NCBI RefSeq assembly: GCF_051486985.1
Contig: NZ_JAHVDV010000001.1
Coordinates: forward strand, 124,001-188,000
Direction: 5' to 3'
Source of the DNA: CBFFRJ01 sp051486985
GTDB lineage: Bacteria; Pseudomonadota; Gammaproteobacteria; Enterobacterales; Enterobacteriaceae
DNA: 64,000 bases
The position numbers were made by a program, and so were the translations under genes. The stretch's first letter is position 1; every line of letters begins with the position of its first letter. The notes beneath the pieces are model-generated. The model was not told the DNA's origin. It saw nothing but the letters and a program-made list of their open reading frames with translations, and did no database searches. Below are positions 52,235-62,189 of this stretch, one piece after another.

Positions 52235-53167
52235 TTAACTACGTGAGAGGTAATCGTAAATTTTTTGGGTGTCATCATGAGCACAAAGGCGGGTACCTTT
52301 GTTGATGGTTGCTGCGCTCCCGGCTGCAACGCCATAGCGGACCATCTCCTGTAGACTGGCACCCTGGGCCAGTTTTAAGGTCATGGCTCCCACCATGCTG
52401 TCACCTGCGCCCACGGTACTTTGGCTTTTCATCGGCGGAGGCACGACCTGCACGCAGTGATCGGCGTCAACACCAAGCGCACCCTGAGGCCCCAGAGAAA
52501 CCACAACCCGCATCGCTTTGCCGCTACGGACAATCTCCTGCGCAGCTTGACGTACATCGTCCGGTTGCGTCAGCTCACGACCCACAAGGGCACTCAGCTC
52601 TTTCTGGTTAGGCTTCACCAGCTCAATGCCTCCTATCTCGAGGGCCGCCGTCAGGGCATCGCCGGAACTGTCAACGACGCATCGGATGCCTGCGTCCTGC
52701 GCGGCAGTGATGAGTTGCGTCAATTTTCCAACCTCCACACCCGGGGGAAGACTGCCACTAATCACCAGTAACGCTCCCTTTTCGATAGCCAGAATGTGCG
52801 CTTCAAGCTGGCGGAACTCATCGTCGCTTAACGCAGCACCAGGCATCACAAACCTGTACTGCTCGCCGCTGGCTTCGACATGAACATGCAGGTTTTGCCG
52901 GGTCCAGTCACGGGTTGCTATGCAATGGGTGGGGACGTTTTCATCTGCCAGCAGGGACTGAAGATGCTCTCCTGTTGCACCACCGGCCGGAAAAATAGCC
53001 GTGGCTTTTCCGCCGAGATGAGCAATGGCGCGGGCAACATTTATGCCGCCTCCACCAGGTTCAAAGACGGGGGCCGTGCAGCGTAACTTACCCTCCGGGT
53101 AAATCTGCGGGGTCAGGGTGGCGCTGTCGAGTGACGGGGCAAGCGTCAGAGTGTAAACATTGACCAT
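52235..53167 (-). CDS. pfkB: 6-phosphofructokinase II
   Basis: The product has 310 residues starting MVNVYTLTLAPSLDSATLTP at 53167, with AAGGAG upstream; the 26 codons before it are leader. It is a PfkB/ribokinase-fold sugar kinase. The substrate block GGGGINVARAIAHLG is near residue 39, and the catalytic-base motif STVGAGDSMVGAM is near residue 250. It is the minor phosphofructokinase of glycolysis, inhibited by ATP. It is monocistronic, and the divergent ydiY lies 235 bases away. Confidence 0.96.
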   Translation of the reverse strand: MVNVYTLTLAPSLDSATLTPQIYPEGKLRCTAPVFEPGGGGINVARAIAHLGGKATAIFPAGGATGEHLQSLLADENVPTHCIATRDWTRQNLHVHVEASGEQYRFVMPGAALSDDEFRQLEAHILAIEKGALLVISGSLPPGVEVGKLTQLITAAQDAGIRCVVDSSGDALTAALEIGGIELVKPNQKELSALVGRELTQPDDVRQAAQEIVRSGKAMRVVVSLGPQGALGVDADHCVQVVPPPMKSQSTVGAGDSMVGAMTLKLAQGASLQEMVRYGVAAGSAATINKGTRLCAHDDTQKIYDYLSRS

Positions 53168-53402
53168 TTTTATCTCCTTATGCAGTAGGTTTCTTAAGTC
53201 TGGCACTCTGTGGGCAGAAGGCAAAATGCGCAAAATCATGAACATTCCGACTTCATTCTCAAAGGAGGACCGACAGCCGTGTACAGGGGAAATAAAGCAC
53301 CGGGAGGCGGTTAAATTTCATCGTTTTTATCGCAGGATAGTATTAACATTGGCGCGCGCGAAACAGCGCCTAACCTTGTATATGTATTTTTAGAGACACC
53401 TA

Positions 53403-54161
53403 ATGAAGCTTTTAAAGACAGTACCCGCGCTGGTTCTTCTCGCGGGGGGCGTGCTTGCGTCAATGAATGCTGCCGCTGATGACACCGTATTTACTGTCAT
53501 GGATGACCCATCTACCGCTAAAAAACCGTTTGAAGGCATTTTGAACGGGGGCTATATGGCCCAGTCCGGAAACACCACGAGTTCTTCTTTAACAGCCGAC
53601 TCTACGTTGACCTGGTACGGCTCCTCGACCGCGTGGTCATTGTGGGGGACGGCGAGTAATACTTCCGCCAATGATGAGCGTTCGTCAGAGAAATACTCTG
53701 CGGGTGGCCGTAGCCGTTATAACCTGACGGATTATGACTATATTTTCGGTCAGGCAAGCTGGTTGACAGACAGATACAACGGCTACCATCAGCGTGATAT
53801 TTTCACGGCCGGTTATGGTCGTCAGTTCCTTAACGGGCCGGTGCACAGTTTCCGTTTTGAATTCGGTCCGGGTGTTCGTTACGACGAATACACGGATGGT
53901 GATACGGATACGCAGGGACTGGGTTATGCGTCAGGAACTTACATGTGGCAAATGACCGATACCACCAAATTCACCCAGGGTGTGTCTGTGTTTGGTTCTG
54001 ATGACACCACCGTGAACTCCGAGACGGCACTTAACGTGGCCATCAATGATCATTTCGGGCTTAAGGTTGCTTATAACCTGACCTGGAACTCTGAGCCGCC
54101 TGCTTCCGCGCCAGAGCACACCGATCGCAGAACAACGGTTACGCTTGGCTATAAAATGTAA
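53403..54161 (+). CDS. ydiY: YdiY, DUF481 outer-membrane-type protein
   Basis: The product has 252 residues. A signal peptide is cleaved after MNAAA. The mature chain is rich in alternating hydrophobic residues and aromatics (beta-barrel, DUF481), ending TTVTLGYKM. It equals E. coli YdiY in length. The E. coli gene is reported as acid-inducible; its function is unknown. Confidence 0.93.
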   Translation: MKLLKTVPALVLLAGGVLASMNAAADDTVFTVMDDPSTAKKPFEGILNGGYMAQSGNTTSSSLTADSTLTWYGSSTAWSLWGTASNTSANDERSSEKYSAGGRSRYNLTDYDYIFGQASWLTDRYNGYHQRDIFTAGYGRQFLNGPVHSFRFEFGPGVRYDEYTDGDTDTQGLGYASGTYMWQMTDTTKFTQGVSVFGSDDTTVNSETALNVAINDHFGLKVAYNLTWNSEPPASAPEHTDRRTTVTLGYKM

Positions 54162-54167
54162 TCGCAC

Positions 54168-54193
54168 AGGGCCGGTTTGCCGGCCCTTAATTG
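54168..54193 (+). terminator. ydiY terminator
   Basis: AGGGCCGG (54168-54175) pairs with CCGGCCCT (54180-54187) around TTTG. TAATTGT follows. Confidence 0.75.
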
Positions 54194-54203
54194 TGCCGGA
54201 CCC

Positions 54204-54443
54204 TTACGATGACCCCGTTCGGGCGAGCGCAACAGCATTTTGAATCGCCGCCTTTGCCTGCGGACTGTTTTTCCAGCATGTTGAACCTACCAGCGCCGCG
54301 CCCTGAGTCAGAATCTCCTCCACCCCTGCCTGCCCTAACTGATCCAGTGAGCTAAACCCCATTTGTTCGAGTCTTTCGATGACTTTTGGCCCTACGCCTT
54401 TGCATTCAAGTAGCGCCTCGCGTTCTTTTTGTGTAAATGGCAT
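54204..54443 (-). CDS. Small helix-hairpin-helix protein
   Basis: The product has 79 residues starting MPFTQKEREALLECKGVGPK at 54443, with AAGGA upstream. The longer frame to 54515 has no ribosome site and differs in composition. The helix-hairpin-helix is seen as LLECKGVGPKVIERLEQMGF near residue 10, with a second, weaker one at SSLDQLGQAGVEEILTQGAAL. It is likely a DNA-contacting or protein-contacting adaptor. I know no E. coli K-12 gene at this position. It is divergent from fumD by 110 bases. Confidence 0.75.
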   Translation of the reverse strand: MPFTQKEREALLECKGVGPKVIERLEQMGFSSLDQLGQAGVEEILTQGAALVGSTCWKNSPQAKAAIQNAVALARTGSS

Positions 54444-54553
54444 GGTGATGTCCTTATAGTAATTAGCGGTGCTTTCGCTCATTTTCATTATGAACGCGGC
54501 GTGAGAAGCCAACAATCCCCCTGAATTAGCGATGGTCCTACAGGAAGAGATGA

Positions 54554-54766
54554 ATGGGTAAATCCAAAGACGCCGAGTTATATGAAGAAATGTGCCGGGT
54601 GGTGGGCAAAATTGTGCTTGAGATGCGTGATTTAGGTCAGGAGCCCAAACACATCGTGATCGCCGGAATGGTAAGAACGATGCTGGCCAACCAGAAGGTT
54701 CAGCGTACCGCGCTCACGCGTCAGGCCATGTCGGAGGTCATTAAAGCGCTGGGTTATGATGCATGA
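54554..54766 (+). CDS. fumD: FumD, small fumarase-D family protein
   Basis: The product has 70 residues with GGAAGAG upstream. The core YEEMCRVVGKIVLEMRDLG continues EPKHIVIAGMVRTML and matches E. coli FumD/YdhZ. The protein is helical, without cysteine-cluster or haem motifs. E. coli FumD was reported to have fumarate hydratase activity, although no classical fumarase motif is present. In E. coli it lies near pykF; here it is between a helix-hairpin-helix gene and thrS. Confidence 0.88.
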   Translation: MGKSKDAELYEEMCRVVGKIVLEMRDLGQEPKHIVIAGMVRTMLANQKVQRTALTRQAMSEVIKALGYDA

Positions 54767-54975
54767 GCGCAAATCCGCCGGTTTATGAAATCCGAAATGA
54801 ATCAATCTTGCGCTGAGTGGTGCACTCCCGCTTTTAATAGTGTTACCATCCCCGAACCAAATGTAAAAATCGCTCTCGGGGCAGACATTTGCGTAAACCA
54901 TTACGCGCCAATTTAACAATTGTTGGTTAGATGGCGGCGTAATTGAATGTAAACACCTAAATATTTACTTCGTAT

Positions 54976-54996
54976 GTGATCTTACGTGCGGGTCAC
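54976..54996 (+). promoter_or_regulatory. thrS translational operator, anticodon-like hairpin
   Basis: GTGATCTTACGTGCGGGTCAC forms a stem GTGA/TCAC with a loop containing CGT, imitating the tRNA-Thr anticodon arm. It lies 22 bases upstream of the thrS ATG. In E. coli ThrRS binds this element and blocks its own translation. The upstream leader (54840-54975) holds the other operator arm. Confidence 0.8.
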
Positions 54997-55018
54997 CACT
55001 GCGAAATAAGGATATGAA

Positions 55019-56947
55019 ATGCCAGTAATTACTCTTCCTGATGGCAGTCAACGCCATTTCGATCATGCTGTTAGCCCAATGGATGTTGCGCTCGACATTG
55101 GTCCGGGGCTTGCTAAAGCCACAATCGCGGGTCGCGTTAACGGCGAACTGGTTGATGCCTCTGATCTGATTGAACAGGACGCGACCTTGTCGCTCATCAC
55201 CGCCAAAGACGAAGATGGTCTTGAAATCATTCGTCACTCCTGTGCGCACCTGTTAGGGCATGCAATTAAACAGCTATGGCCCAATACCAAAATGGCGATC
55301 GGGCCGGTCATCGACAATGGCTTCTACTATGACGTTGACCTTGACCATACCCTGACCCAGGAAGATATCGACGCGCTCGAAAAACGTATGCATGAGCTCG
55401 CCGAGAAAAATTATGATGTCATCAAGAAGAAAGTAAGCTGGCACGAGGCGCGTGAAGCCTTTGCTAAGCGTGGTGAGAGCTACAAGGTTTCCATTCTTGA
55501 TGAAAATATTGCTCATGATGACAAGCCCGGCTTGTATCATCATGAAGAATATATCGATATGTGCCGTGGCCCGCACGTGCCGAATATGCGTTTCTGTCAC
55601 CACTTCAAACTGATGAAAATAGCCGGTGCTTACTGGCGTGGCGACAGCAATAATAAAATGCTGCAGCGTATATACGGTACTGCATGGGCTGACAAAAAAG
55701 CACTTAATGCCTATCTGCTGCGCCTTGAAGAGGCGGCGAAACGCGACCACCGTAAAATTGGCAAACAACTCGACCTGTATCATATGCAGGAAGAGGCGCC
55801 GGGAATGGTGTTCTGGCACAACGATGGCTGGACTATCTTCCGTGAACTGGAAACGTTCGTACGGTCTAAACTGAAAGAGTATCAGTATCAGGAAGTGAAA
55901 GGCCCCTTTATGATGGACCGTGTGCTGTGGGAAAAAACCGGCCACTGGGACAATTATAAAGATGCGATGTTTACTACATCGTCTGAAAATCGCGAATACT
56001 GCATTAAGCCGATGAACTGCCCGGGACACGTACAGATCTTCAACCAGGGGCTGAAATCTTACCGTGATCTGCCGCTGCGCATGGCGGAATTTGGCAGTTG
56101 CCACCGTAATGAGCCGTCAGGTGCGCTGCACGGTCTGATGCGCGTTCGCGGCTTTACCCAGGATGATGCACACATCTTCTGTACCGAAGAACAGGTACGT
56201 GATGAAGTGAACGCTTGTATCCGACTGGTCTATGATATGTATAGCACCTTTGGCTTCGAGAAGATCGTCGTCAAATTATCCACTCGTCCTGAAAAACGTA
56301 TTGGCAGTGACGAAATGTGGGATCGTGCTGAGGCGGATCTGGCAGTTGCGCTGGAAGAAAACAATATCCCGTTTGAGTATCAACTGGGTGAAGGCGCATT
56401 CTACGGTCCGAAAATTGAATTTACGTTATATGACTGTCTCGATAGAGCTTGGCAGTGCGGAACGGTACAGCTGGACTTCTCTTTACCACAGCGCTTGAAT
56501 GCCTCCTACGTAGGTGAAAGTAACGAGCGCCAGGTACCGGTGATGATCCACCGAGCAATTCTGGGGTCGCTGGAGCGCTTTATTGGCATCCTGACTGAAG
56601 AATTTGCTGGCTTCTTCCCAACCTGGCTTGCACCAGTTCAGGTTGTAGTGATGAATATCACTGATTCTCAAGCCGAATATGTCAACGAATTGACACGAAA
56701 ATTGCAAAATGCAGGTATTCGTGTAAAAGCGGACTTGAGAAACGAGAAGATTGGCTTTAAAATCCGCGAGCACACTTTACGTCGTGTCCCTTATATGTTG
56801 GTCTGTGGTGATAAAGAGGTGGAAGCAGGCAAAGTGGCCGTTCGCACCCGCCGCGGTAAAGACCTGGGCAGCCTGGACGTAAGTGAAGTGATTGAGAAGC
56901 TGCAACAAGAGATTCGCAGCCGCAGTCTTCAACAACTGGAGGAATAA
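55019..56947 (+). CDS. thrS: Threonyl-tRNA synthetase
   Basis: At 642 residues this is identical to E. coli ThrS in length. It has a TGS domain (about residues 1-62), then an editing domain with the histidines of HSCAHLLGHAIKQLWP and a cysteine in YIDMCRGPHVP. The class II catalytic core has motif 2 near AEFGSCHRNEPSGALHG and motif 3 MIHRAILGSLERFIGILTEE, and an anticodon-binding domain is at the C-terminus. It autoregulates through the upstream operator. infC starts four bases after its stop. Confidence 0.98.
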   Translation: MPVITLPDGSQRHFDHAVSPMDVALDIGPGLAKATIAGRVNGELVDASDLIEQDATLSLITAKDEDGLEIIRHSCAHLLGHAIKQLWPNTKMAIGPVIDNGFYYDVDLDHTLTQEDIDALEKRMHELAEKNYDVIKKKVSWHEAREAFAKRGESYKVSILDENIAHDDKPGLYHHEEYIDMCRGPHVPNMRFCHHFKLMKIAGAYWRGDSNNKMLQRIYGTAWADKKALNAYLLRLEEAAKRDHRKIGKQLDLYHMQEEAPGMVFWHNDGWTIFRELETFVRSKLKEYQYQEVKGPFMMDRVLWEKTGHWDNYKDAMFTTSSENREYCIKPMNCPGHVQIFNQGLKSYRDLPLRMAEFGSCHRNEPSGALHGLMRVRGFTQDDAHIFCTEEQVRDEVNACIRLVYDMYSTFGFEKIVVKLSTRPEKRIGSDEMWDRAEADLAVALEENNIPFEYQLGEGAFYGPKIEFTLYDCLDRAWQCGTVQLDFSLPQRLNASYVGESNERQVPVMIHRAILGSLERFIGILTEEFAGFFPTWLAPVQVVVMNITDSQAEYVNELTRKLQNAGIRVKADLRNEKIGFKIREHTLRRVPYMLVCGDKEVEAGKVAVRTRRGKDLGSLDVSEVIEKLQQEIRSRSLQQLEE

Positions 56948-56950
56948 GGT

Positions 56951-57493
56951 ATTAAAGGCGGAAAACGAGTTCAAACGGCACGTCCGAATCGTATCAATGG
57001 CGAGATTCGCGCCCAGGAAGTTCGCTTAACGGGTCTGGAAGGCGAGCAGCTGGGTATTGTGAGTCTGAGAGAAGCTATCGAAAAGGCTGAAGAAGCCGGA
57101 GTAGATTTAGTTGAGATCAGCCCTAACGCCGAACCGCCAGTTTGTCGTATCATGGACTACGGCAAGTTCCTTTATGAAAAGAGTAAGTCTTCTAAGGAAC
57201 AGAAGAAAAAACAAAAAGTTATTCAGGTCAAGGAAATCAAATTCCGACCTGGCACCGACGATGGCGACTACCAGGTAAAACTCCGCAGCCTGGTACGCTT
57301 TCTGGAAGAGGGTGATAAAGCTAAGATCACGCTGCGTTTCCGCGGTCGTGAGATGGCTCACCAGCAGATCGGTATGGAAGTGCTTAATCGCGTCCGTGAC
57401 GATCTGAGTGAACTGGCAGTGGTCGAATCCTTCCCATCGAAGATCGAAGGCCGCCAGATGATCATGGTGCTCGCTCCTAAGAAGAAACAGTAA
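56951..57493 (+). CDS. infC: Translation initiation factor IF-3, AUU start
   Basis: The product has 180 residues. Translation starts at the rare codon ATT 56951, four bases after thrS, giving (M)KGGKRVQTARPNRINGEIR as in E. coli. An ATG-only search would miss the first 36 residues. The N-domain and C-domain are joined by a lysine-rich linker (KSSKEQKKKQK). IF-3 rejects non-canonical start codons, so its own AUU start is self-limiting. rpmI follows after 94 bases of regulatory leader. Confidence 0.97.
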   Translation: MKGGKRVQTARPNRINGEIRAQEVRLTGLEGEQLGIVSLREAIEKAEEAGVDLVEISPNAEPPVCRIMDYGKFLYEKSKSSKEQKKKQKVIQVKEIKFRPGTDDGDYQVKLRSLVRFLEEGDKAKITLRFRGREMAHQQIGMEVLNRVRDDLSELAVVESFPSKIEGRQMIMVLAPKKKQ

Positions 57494-57510
57494 GGCCTTC
57501 AAGTAGCGAT

Positions 57511-57536
57511 TCCTGTGAAGCGATAGCTTCGCAGGA
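57511..57536 (+). promoter_or_regulatory. Leader hairpin in the infC-rpmI spacer (L20 control region)
   Basis: TCCTGTGAAGC (57511-57521) pairs with GCTTCGCAGGA (57526-57536) with one mismatch, around GATA. In E. coli the spacer before rpmI carries the RNA structures through which L20 represses rpmI-rplT translation. This hairpin is in that place. Confidence 0.55.
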
Positions 57537-57563
57537 TTTGCTCGCCTTTGTTTCGTTTATTAA

Positions 57564-57785
<222 letters not shown>

Positions 57786-57835
57786 GTCGTTTAACCTTTT
57801 AACTTTTTAATTAGAATAGATACAGGAGAGCACAT

Positions 57836-58192
57836 ATGGCTCGCGTAAAACGTGGTGTAGTTGCCCGTGCACGTCACAAGAAAATTTTGAAACAAGCTAA
57901 AGGCTACTACGGTGCGCGTTCTCGCGTATACCGCGTTGCCTTCCAGGCTGTTATCAAAGCAGGTCAGTACGCTTACCGTGACCGTCGTCAACGTAAACGT
58001 CAGTTCCGTCAACTGTGGATTGCGCGTATCAACGCAGCAGCACGTCAGAACGGTATTTCTTACAGCAAATTCATCAACGGCCTGAAAAAAGCCTCTGTTG
58101 AAATCGACCGTAAGATTCTGGCTGACATCGCCGTATTCGACAAAGTAGCGTTCACCGCTCTGGTCGAAAAAGCGAAAGCAGCACTGGCATAA
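57836..58192 (+). CDS. rplT: Ribosomal protein bL20
   Basis: The product has 118 residues with AGGAG before the ATG. It is basic, with the N-terminal tail MARVKRGVVARARHKKILKQ and ending EKAKAALA. It is an early-assembly 23S rRNA-binding 50S protein and the repressor of its own operon. A strong terminator follows after 8 bases. Confidence 0.98.
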   Translation: MARVKRGVVARARHKKILKQAKGYYGARSRVYRVAFQAVIKAGQYAYRDRRQRKRQFRQLWIARINAAARQNGISYSKFINGLKKASVEIDRKILADIAVFDKVAFTALVEKAKAALA

Positions 58193-58200
58193 GCCAGTTA

Positions 58201-58227
58201 AAAGAGGGAGCTTGTCTCCCTCTTTTT
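58201..58227 (+). terminator. rplT terminator
   Basis: AAAGAGGGAG (58201-58210) pairs with CTCCCTCTTT (58216-58225) around CTTGT. Two more T follow. Confidence 0.85.
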
Positions 58228-58314
58228 CGTTCCACACTATCATTACATTGACATTTATTCGGTGTGCCTTTTCAATAAGGTTTCCCGGTCTTTATCAGAC
58301 AAGGTAACGCAAGC

Positions 58315-58359
58315 ATGAATGCTGCTATTTTCCGCTTCTTTTTTTACTTTAGCACCTGA
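58315..58359 (+). CDS. pheM: PheM, pheST leader peptide
   Basis: The 14-codon peptide [14 protein letters not shown] has five phenylalanine codons in eight positions. Ribosome stalling at these when charged tRNA-Phe is scarce relieves the attenuator at 58405. It is the same as the E. coli pheM arrangement. Confidence 0.92.
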
Positions 58360-58404
58360 ATCCAGGAGGCGAGAGCGTGAGAGAAGAAACGGAAAATTAA
58401 CGCC

Positions 58405-58431
58405 AAAAGCCTCCAACAGGAGGCTTTTTTT
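58405..58431 (+). terminator. pheST attenuator
   Basis: AAAAGCCTCC (58405-58414) pairs with GGAGGCTTTT (58419-58428). Three more T follow. The segment CCAGGAGGCG just before it (58361-58370) can pair with the CCTCC half as an antiterminator. Confidence 0.88.
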
Positions 58432-58484
58432 GTGTCCGAATTTTAAGTAAAAAGTCCAATAACAAGGACATAACGAGGAAAATT

Positions 58485-59468
58485 ATGTCACATCTCGCAG
58501 AGCTGGTTGCCAGTGCACGGGCAGCCATTAATGATGCCTCAGATGTCGCCACGTTAGATAACGTACGCGTTGAATATCTGGGTAAGAAAGGGCATTTGAC
58601 CCTTCAGATGACCACCCTGCGTGAGCTGCCGCCAGAAGAGCGCCCGGCTGCCGGAGCGGTGATTAATGACGCGAAAGAGCAGGTTCAACAGGCATTAAAT
58701 GCGCGCAAATACGATTTAGAAAACGCCGCGCTGAATGCCCGTCTGGCTGCAGAAACTATTGACGTTTCCCTGCCGGGCCGTCGTATTGAAAATGGCGGTT
58801 TACACCCGGTAACCCGCACTATTGACCGTATTGAACACTTCTTTGGTGAGCTTGGCTTTACCGTGGCGACAGGCCCGGAAATCGAAGATGACTACCATAA
58901 CTTCGATGCGCTGAATATTCCCGGTCACCATCCTGCGCGTGCCGATCATGACACTTTCTGGTTTGATGCGACCCGCCTGCTGCGTACGCAGACGTCCGGT
59001 GTGCAAATCCGTACCATGAAAGACAAACAGCCGCCGATTCGCATTATCGCGCCGGGTCGCGTTTATCGTAACGATTACGATCAGACGCACACGCCGATGT
59101 TCCACCAGATGGAAGGCCTGATTGTTGATACCAACATCAGCTTTACCAACCTGAAGGGCACGCTGCACGATTTTTTGAGCAACTTCTTTGAAGAAGATCT
59201 GCAGATTCGCTTCCGTCCCTCCTACTTCCCGTTCACGGAACCTTCTGCTGAAGTCGACGTAATGGGCAAAAACGGCAAATGGCTTGAAGTCCTGGGCTGC
59301 GGTATGGTGCACCCCAACGTGTTGCGCAACGTCGGCATCGATCCAGAAGTTTACTCCGGTTTTGCGTTCGGCATGGGGATGGAACGCCTGACCATGTTGC
59401 GTTACGGCGTAACCGATTTACGCGCCTTCTTCGAAAACGATTTGCGTTTCCTCAAACAGTTTAAATAA
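58485..59468 (+). CDS. pheS: Phenylalanyl-tRNA synthetase alpha subunit
   Basis: The product has 327 residues with GAGGA before the ATG. It has an N-terminal coiled coil (about residues 1-85), then a class II catalytic core: ENGGLHPVTRTIDRIEHFF, the HDTFWFD motif, motif 2 near IRIIAPGRVYRND and motif 3 GFAFGMGMERLTML. It forms the alpha2beta2 enzyme with PheT. It is controlled by the pheM attenuator. pheT follows after 15 bases. Confidence 0.98.
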   Translation: MSHLAELVASARAAINDASDVATLDNVRVEYLGKKGHLTLQMTTLRELPPEERPAAGAVINDAKEQVQQALNARKYDLENAALNARLAAETIDVSLPGRRIENGGLHPVTRTIDRIEHFFGELGFTVATGPEIEDDYHNFDALNIPGHHPARADHDTFWFDATRLLRTQTSGVQIRTMKDKQPPIRIIAPGRVYRNDYDQTHTPMFHQMEGLIVDTNISFTNLKGTLHDFLSNFFEEDLQIRFRPSYFPFTEPSAEVDVMGKNGKWLEVLGCGMVHPNVLRNVGIDPEVYSGFAFGMGMERLTMLRYGVTDLRAFFENDLRFLKQFK

Positions 59469-59483
59469 GGGCAGGACAGAATA

Positions 59484-61871
59484 ATGAAATTTAGTGAACT
59501 GTGGTTACGCGAGTGGGTAAACCCGGCTGTCGATAGCGAAGCGCTTTCGGATCAGATCACCATGGCTGGCCTCGAAGTCGATGGCGTTGAACCTGTTGCT
59601 GGTGCCTTTAATGGCGTGGTCGTGGGGGAAGTGGTTGAATGTGGTCAGCACCCTAATGCTGACAAACTGCGCGTGACGAAAGTCAATGTGGGCGGAGAAC
59701 GTCTGCTGGATATCGTGTGTGGCGCGCCAAACTGCCGTCAGGGTCTGAAAGTGGCCGTCGCGACCATCGGTGCCGTGCTGCCGGGTGATTTCAAAATCAA
59801 AGCGGCGAAACTGCGTGGCGAGCCCTCAGAAGGGATGCTTTGTTCGTTCTCGGAGCTGGGTATTTCCGACGATCACAGCGGGATTATTGAACTGCCTGCT
59901 GATGCGCCCATTGGCACCGATATTCGTGAATACCTGAAGCTTGACGACAACACGATTGAAATCAGTGTGACGCCAAACCGCGCAGATTGCCTGGGTATTA
60001 TCGGGATTGCCCGGGATGTGGCCGCCCTGAACAAGTTGCCGCTGGTTGCGCCTGAAATCACCCCGGTACCCGCAACGCTCACGGAGACTTTCCCGATCCG
60101 CGTTGAGGCCACTGAAGCCTGCCCGCGCTATTTAGGCCGCGTGGTAAAAGGTATCAATGTCAAAGCACCGACCCCGCTGTGGATGAAAGAGAAGCTGCGT
60201 CGTTGCGGCATCCGTTCCATCGATGCCGTGGTTGACGTGACCAATTTCGTGTTGCTTGAACTGGGTCAGCCGATGCATGCCTTCGATAAAGATCGCATTG
60301 AAGGCGGCATTGTCGTTCGTATGGCGCAGGAGGGCGAAACGCTGGTGCTGCTGGACGGCACACAAGCGAAACTGAAATCCGATACGCTGGTGATTGCCGA
60401 TCATAACAAAGCGCTGGCAATGGGCGGTATTTTCGGTGGCGAGCATTCAGGCGTCAACGATGAAACCGAGAACGTGCTGCTTGAGTGCGCATTCTTCAGC
60501 CCGCTCTCCATTACTGGCCGTGCGCGTCGCCACGGCCTTCACACGGACGCCTCTCATCGTTACGAGCGTGGTGTGGATCCGCAGCTGCAGTATAAAGCAA
60601 TGGAGCGCGCAACCCGTCTGCTGATGGATATCTGTGGCGGTGAGCCGGGTCCGATTATCGATGTCACCAACGAAGCTACGCTGCCAGAACGTGCGACCAT
60701 TCGCCTGCGCCGCAGCAAACTGGATCGTCTGATTGGCCATCATATTGCCGATGACCTGGTGAGCGACATTCTCACGCGTCTGGGCTGCGAGGTTACCGAA
60801 GGCCAGGATGAGTGGCTGGCTGTCGCCCCTGGCTGGCGTTTTGATATGGAAATCGAAGAAGACCTGGTGGAAGAAGTTGCCCGTCTGTACGGCTACAACA
60901 ACATTCCGGATGCGCCGGTTCAGGCGGGTCTGGTAATGGGCTCTCACCGTGAAGCGGACCTGTCGCTCAAGCGCGTTAAAACGCTGCTCAACGATAAGGG
61001 TTACCAGGAAGTGATCACCTACAGCTTCGTGGATCCGAAAGTTCAGCAGTGGATCCACCCGGGTGAAGAAGCACTGATCCTGCCAAGCCCGATTTCCAGT
61101 GAAATGTCTGCAATGCGTCTCTCTTTATTGACCGGACTGCTGGGCACTGTTGTCTACAACCAGAATCGTCAACAGAGCCGGGTACGCATTTTTGAAACCG
61201 GTCTGCGCTTCGTACCGGACACCCAGGCTCCGCTGGGTATTCGTCAGGACGTGATGCTGGCTGGCGCGATTTGCGGCAACCGCTACGAAGAACACTGGGA
61301 TCTGGCGAAAGGTAGCGTTGATTTCTTTGATCTGAAAGGTGACCTGGAGTCCTTACTCGATCTGACCGGTAAGCTCTCAGCCATTGAATTCCGCAAAGCC
61401 GGGAACCCTGCGCTTCATCCTGGCCAATCCGCCGAGATTTATCTGAAAGATGAATACGTTGGTTTCATCGGCGTGGTGCATCCGGAGCTTGAACGTAAAC
61501 TGGATCTCAATGGTCGCACGCTAGTGTTTGAACTGTTATGGAACAAGGTCGCAGACCGCGTGATTCCTCAGGCTCAGGACATTTCACGCTTCCCGGCTAA
61601 CCGCCGTGATATTGCCGTTGTAGTGGCTGAAAATGTTCCTGCGGCGGATATTTTGAATGAATGTAAGAAAGTTGGCGTAAATCAGGTAGTTGGCGTAAAC
61701 TTATTTGACGTGTACCGCGGTAAGGGTGTTGCGGAAGGGTATAAGAGCCTTGCCATCAGCCTGATCCTTCAGGATACCAGCCGTACACTCGAAGAAGAGG
61801 AGATTGCCGCTACCGTTGCCAGATGTGTAGAGGCATTAAAAGAGCGATTCCAGGCATCATTGAGGGATTGA
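59484..61871 (+). CDS. pheT: Phenylalanyl-tRNA synthetase beta subunit
   Basis: The product has 795 residues, full length. Domains in order are an N-terminal EMAP/OB tRNA-binding part (about residues 40-150, [15 protein letters not shown]), B3/B4 editing (FETGLRF is further on), B5 ([16 protein letters not shown] near residue 155) and a C-terminal ferredoxin-like anticodon-binding domain ending RFQASLRD. It edits mischarged Tyr-tRNA-Phe. ihfA starts four bases after its stop, so the two are co-transcribed. Confidence 0.97.
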
Positions 61872-61875
61872 ACCT

Positions 61876-62175
61876 ATGGCGCTTACAAAAGCTGAAATGT
61901 CAGAATATCTGTTTGATAAGCTAGGGCTTAGCAAGCGGGATGCCAAAGAACTGGTAGAGCTGTTTTTCGAAGAGATCCGTCGCGCTCTTGAAAACGGTGA
62001 GCAGGTAAAACTCTCCGGTTTTGGTAACTTCGATCTGCGTGATAAGAATCAACGCCCGGGTCGTAACCCGAAAACGGGCGAGGATATTCCCATTACAGCG
62101 CGGCGTGTGGTGACCTTCAGACCCGGCCAGAAGTTAAAAAGCCGTGTCGAAAACGCTTCGCCTAAAGAAGAGTAA
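61876..62175 (+). CDS. ihfA: Integration host factor alpha subunit
   Basis: The product has 99 residues. It is an HU/IHF-fold DNA-bending protein: [19 protein letters not shown], the DNA-intercalating arm [19 protein letters not shown] with the family proline, and GQKLKSRVE. With IhfB it bends specific sites about 160 degrees. As in E. coli it follows pheT. A terminator lies 15 bases downstream. Confidence 0.98.
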
Positions 62176-62189
62176 TCTGATCTAACTAA

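Noticed and set aside
55274..56104. 276-codon open frame antisense to thrS
   Set aside because: It is a shadow of the thrS reading frame and resembles no known family.
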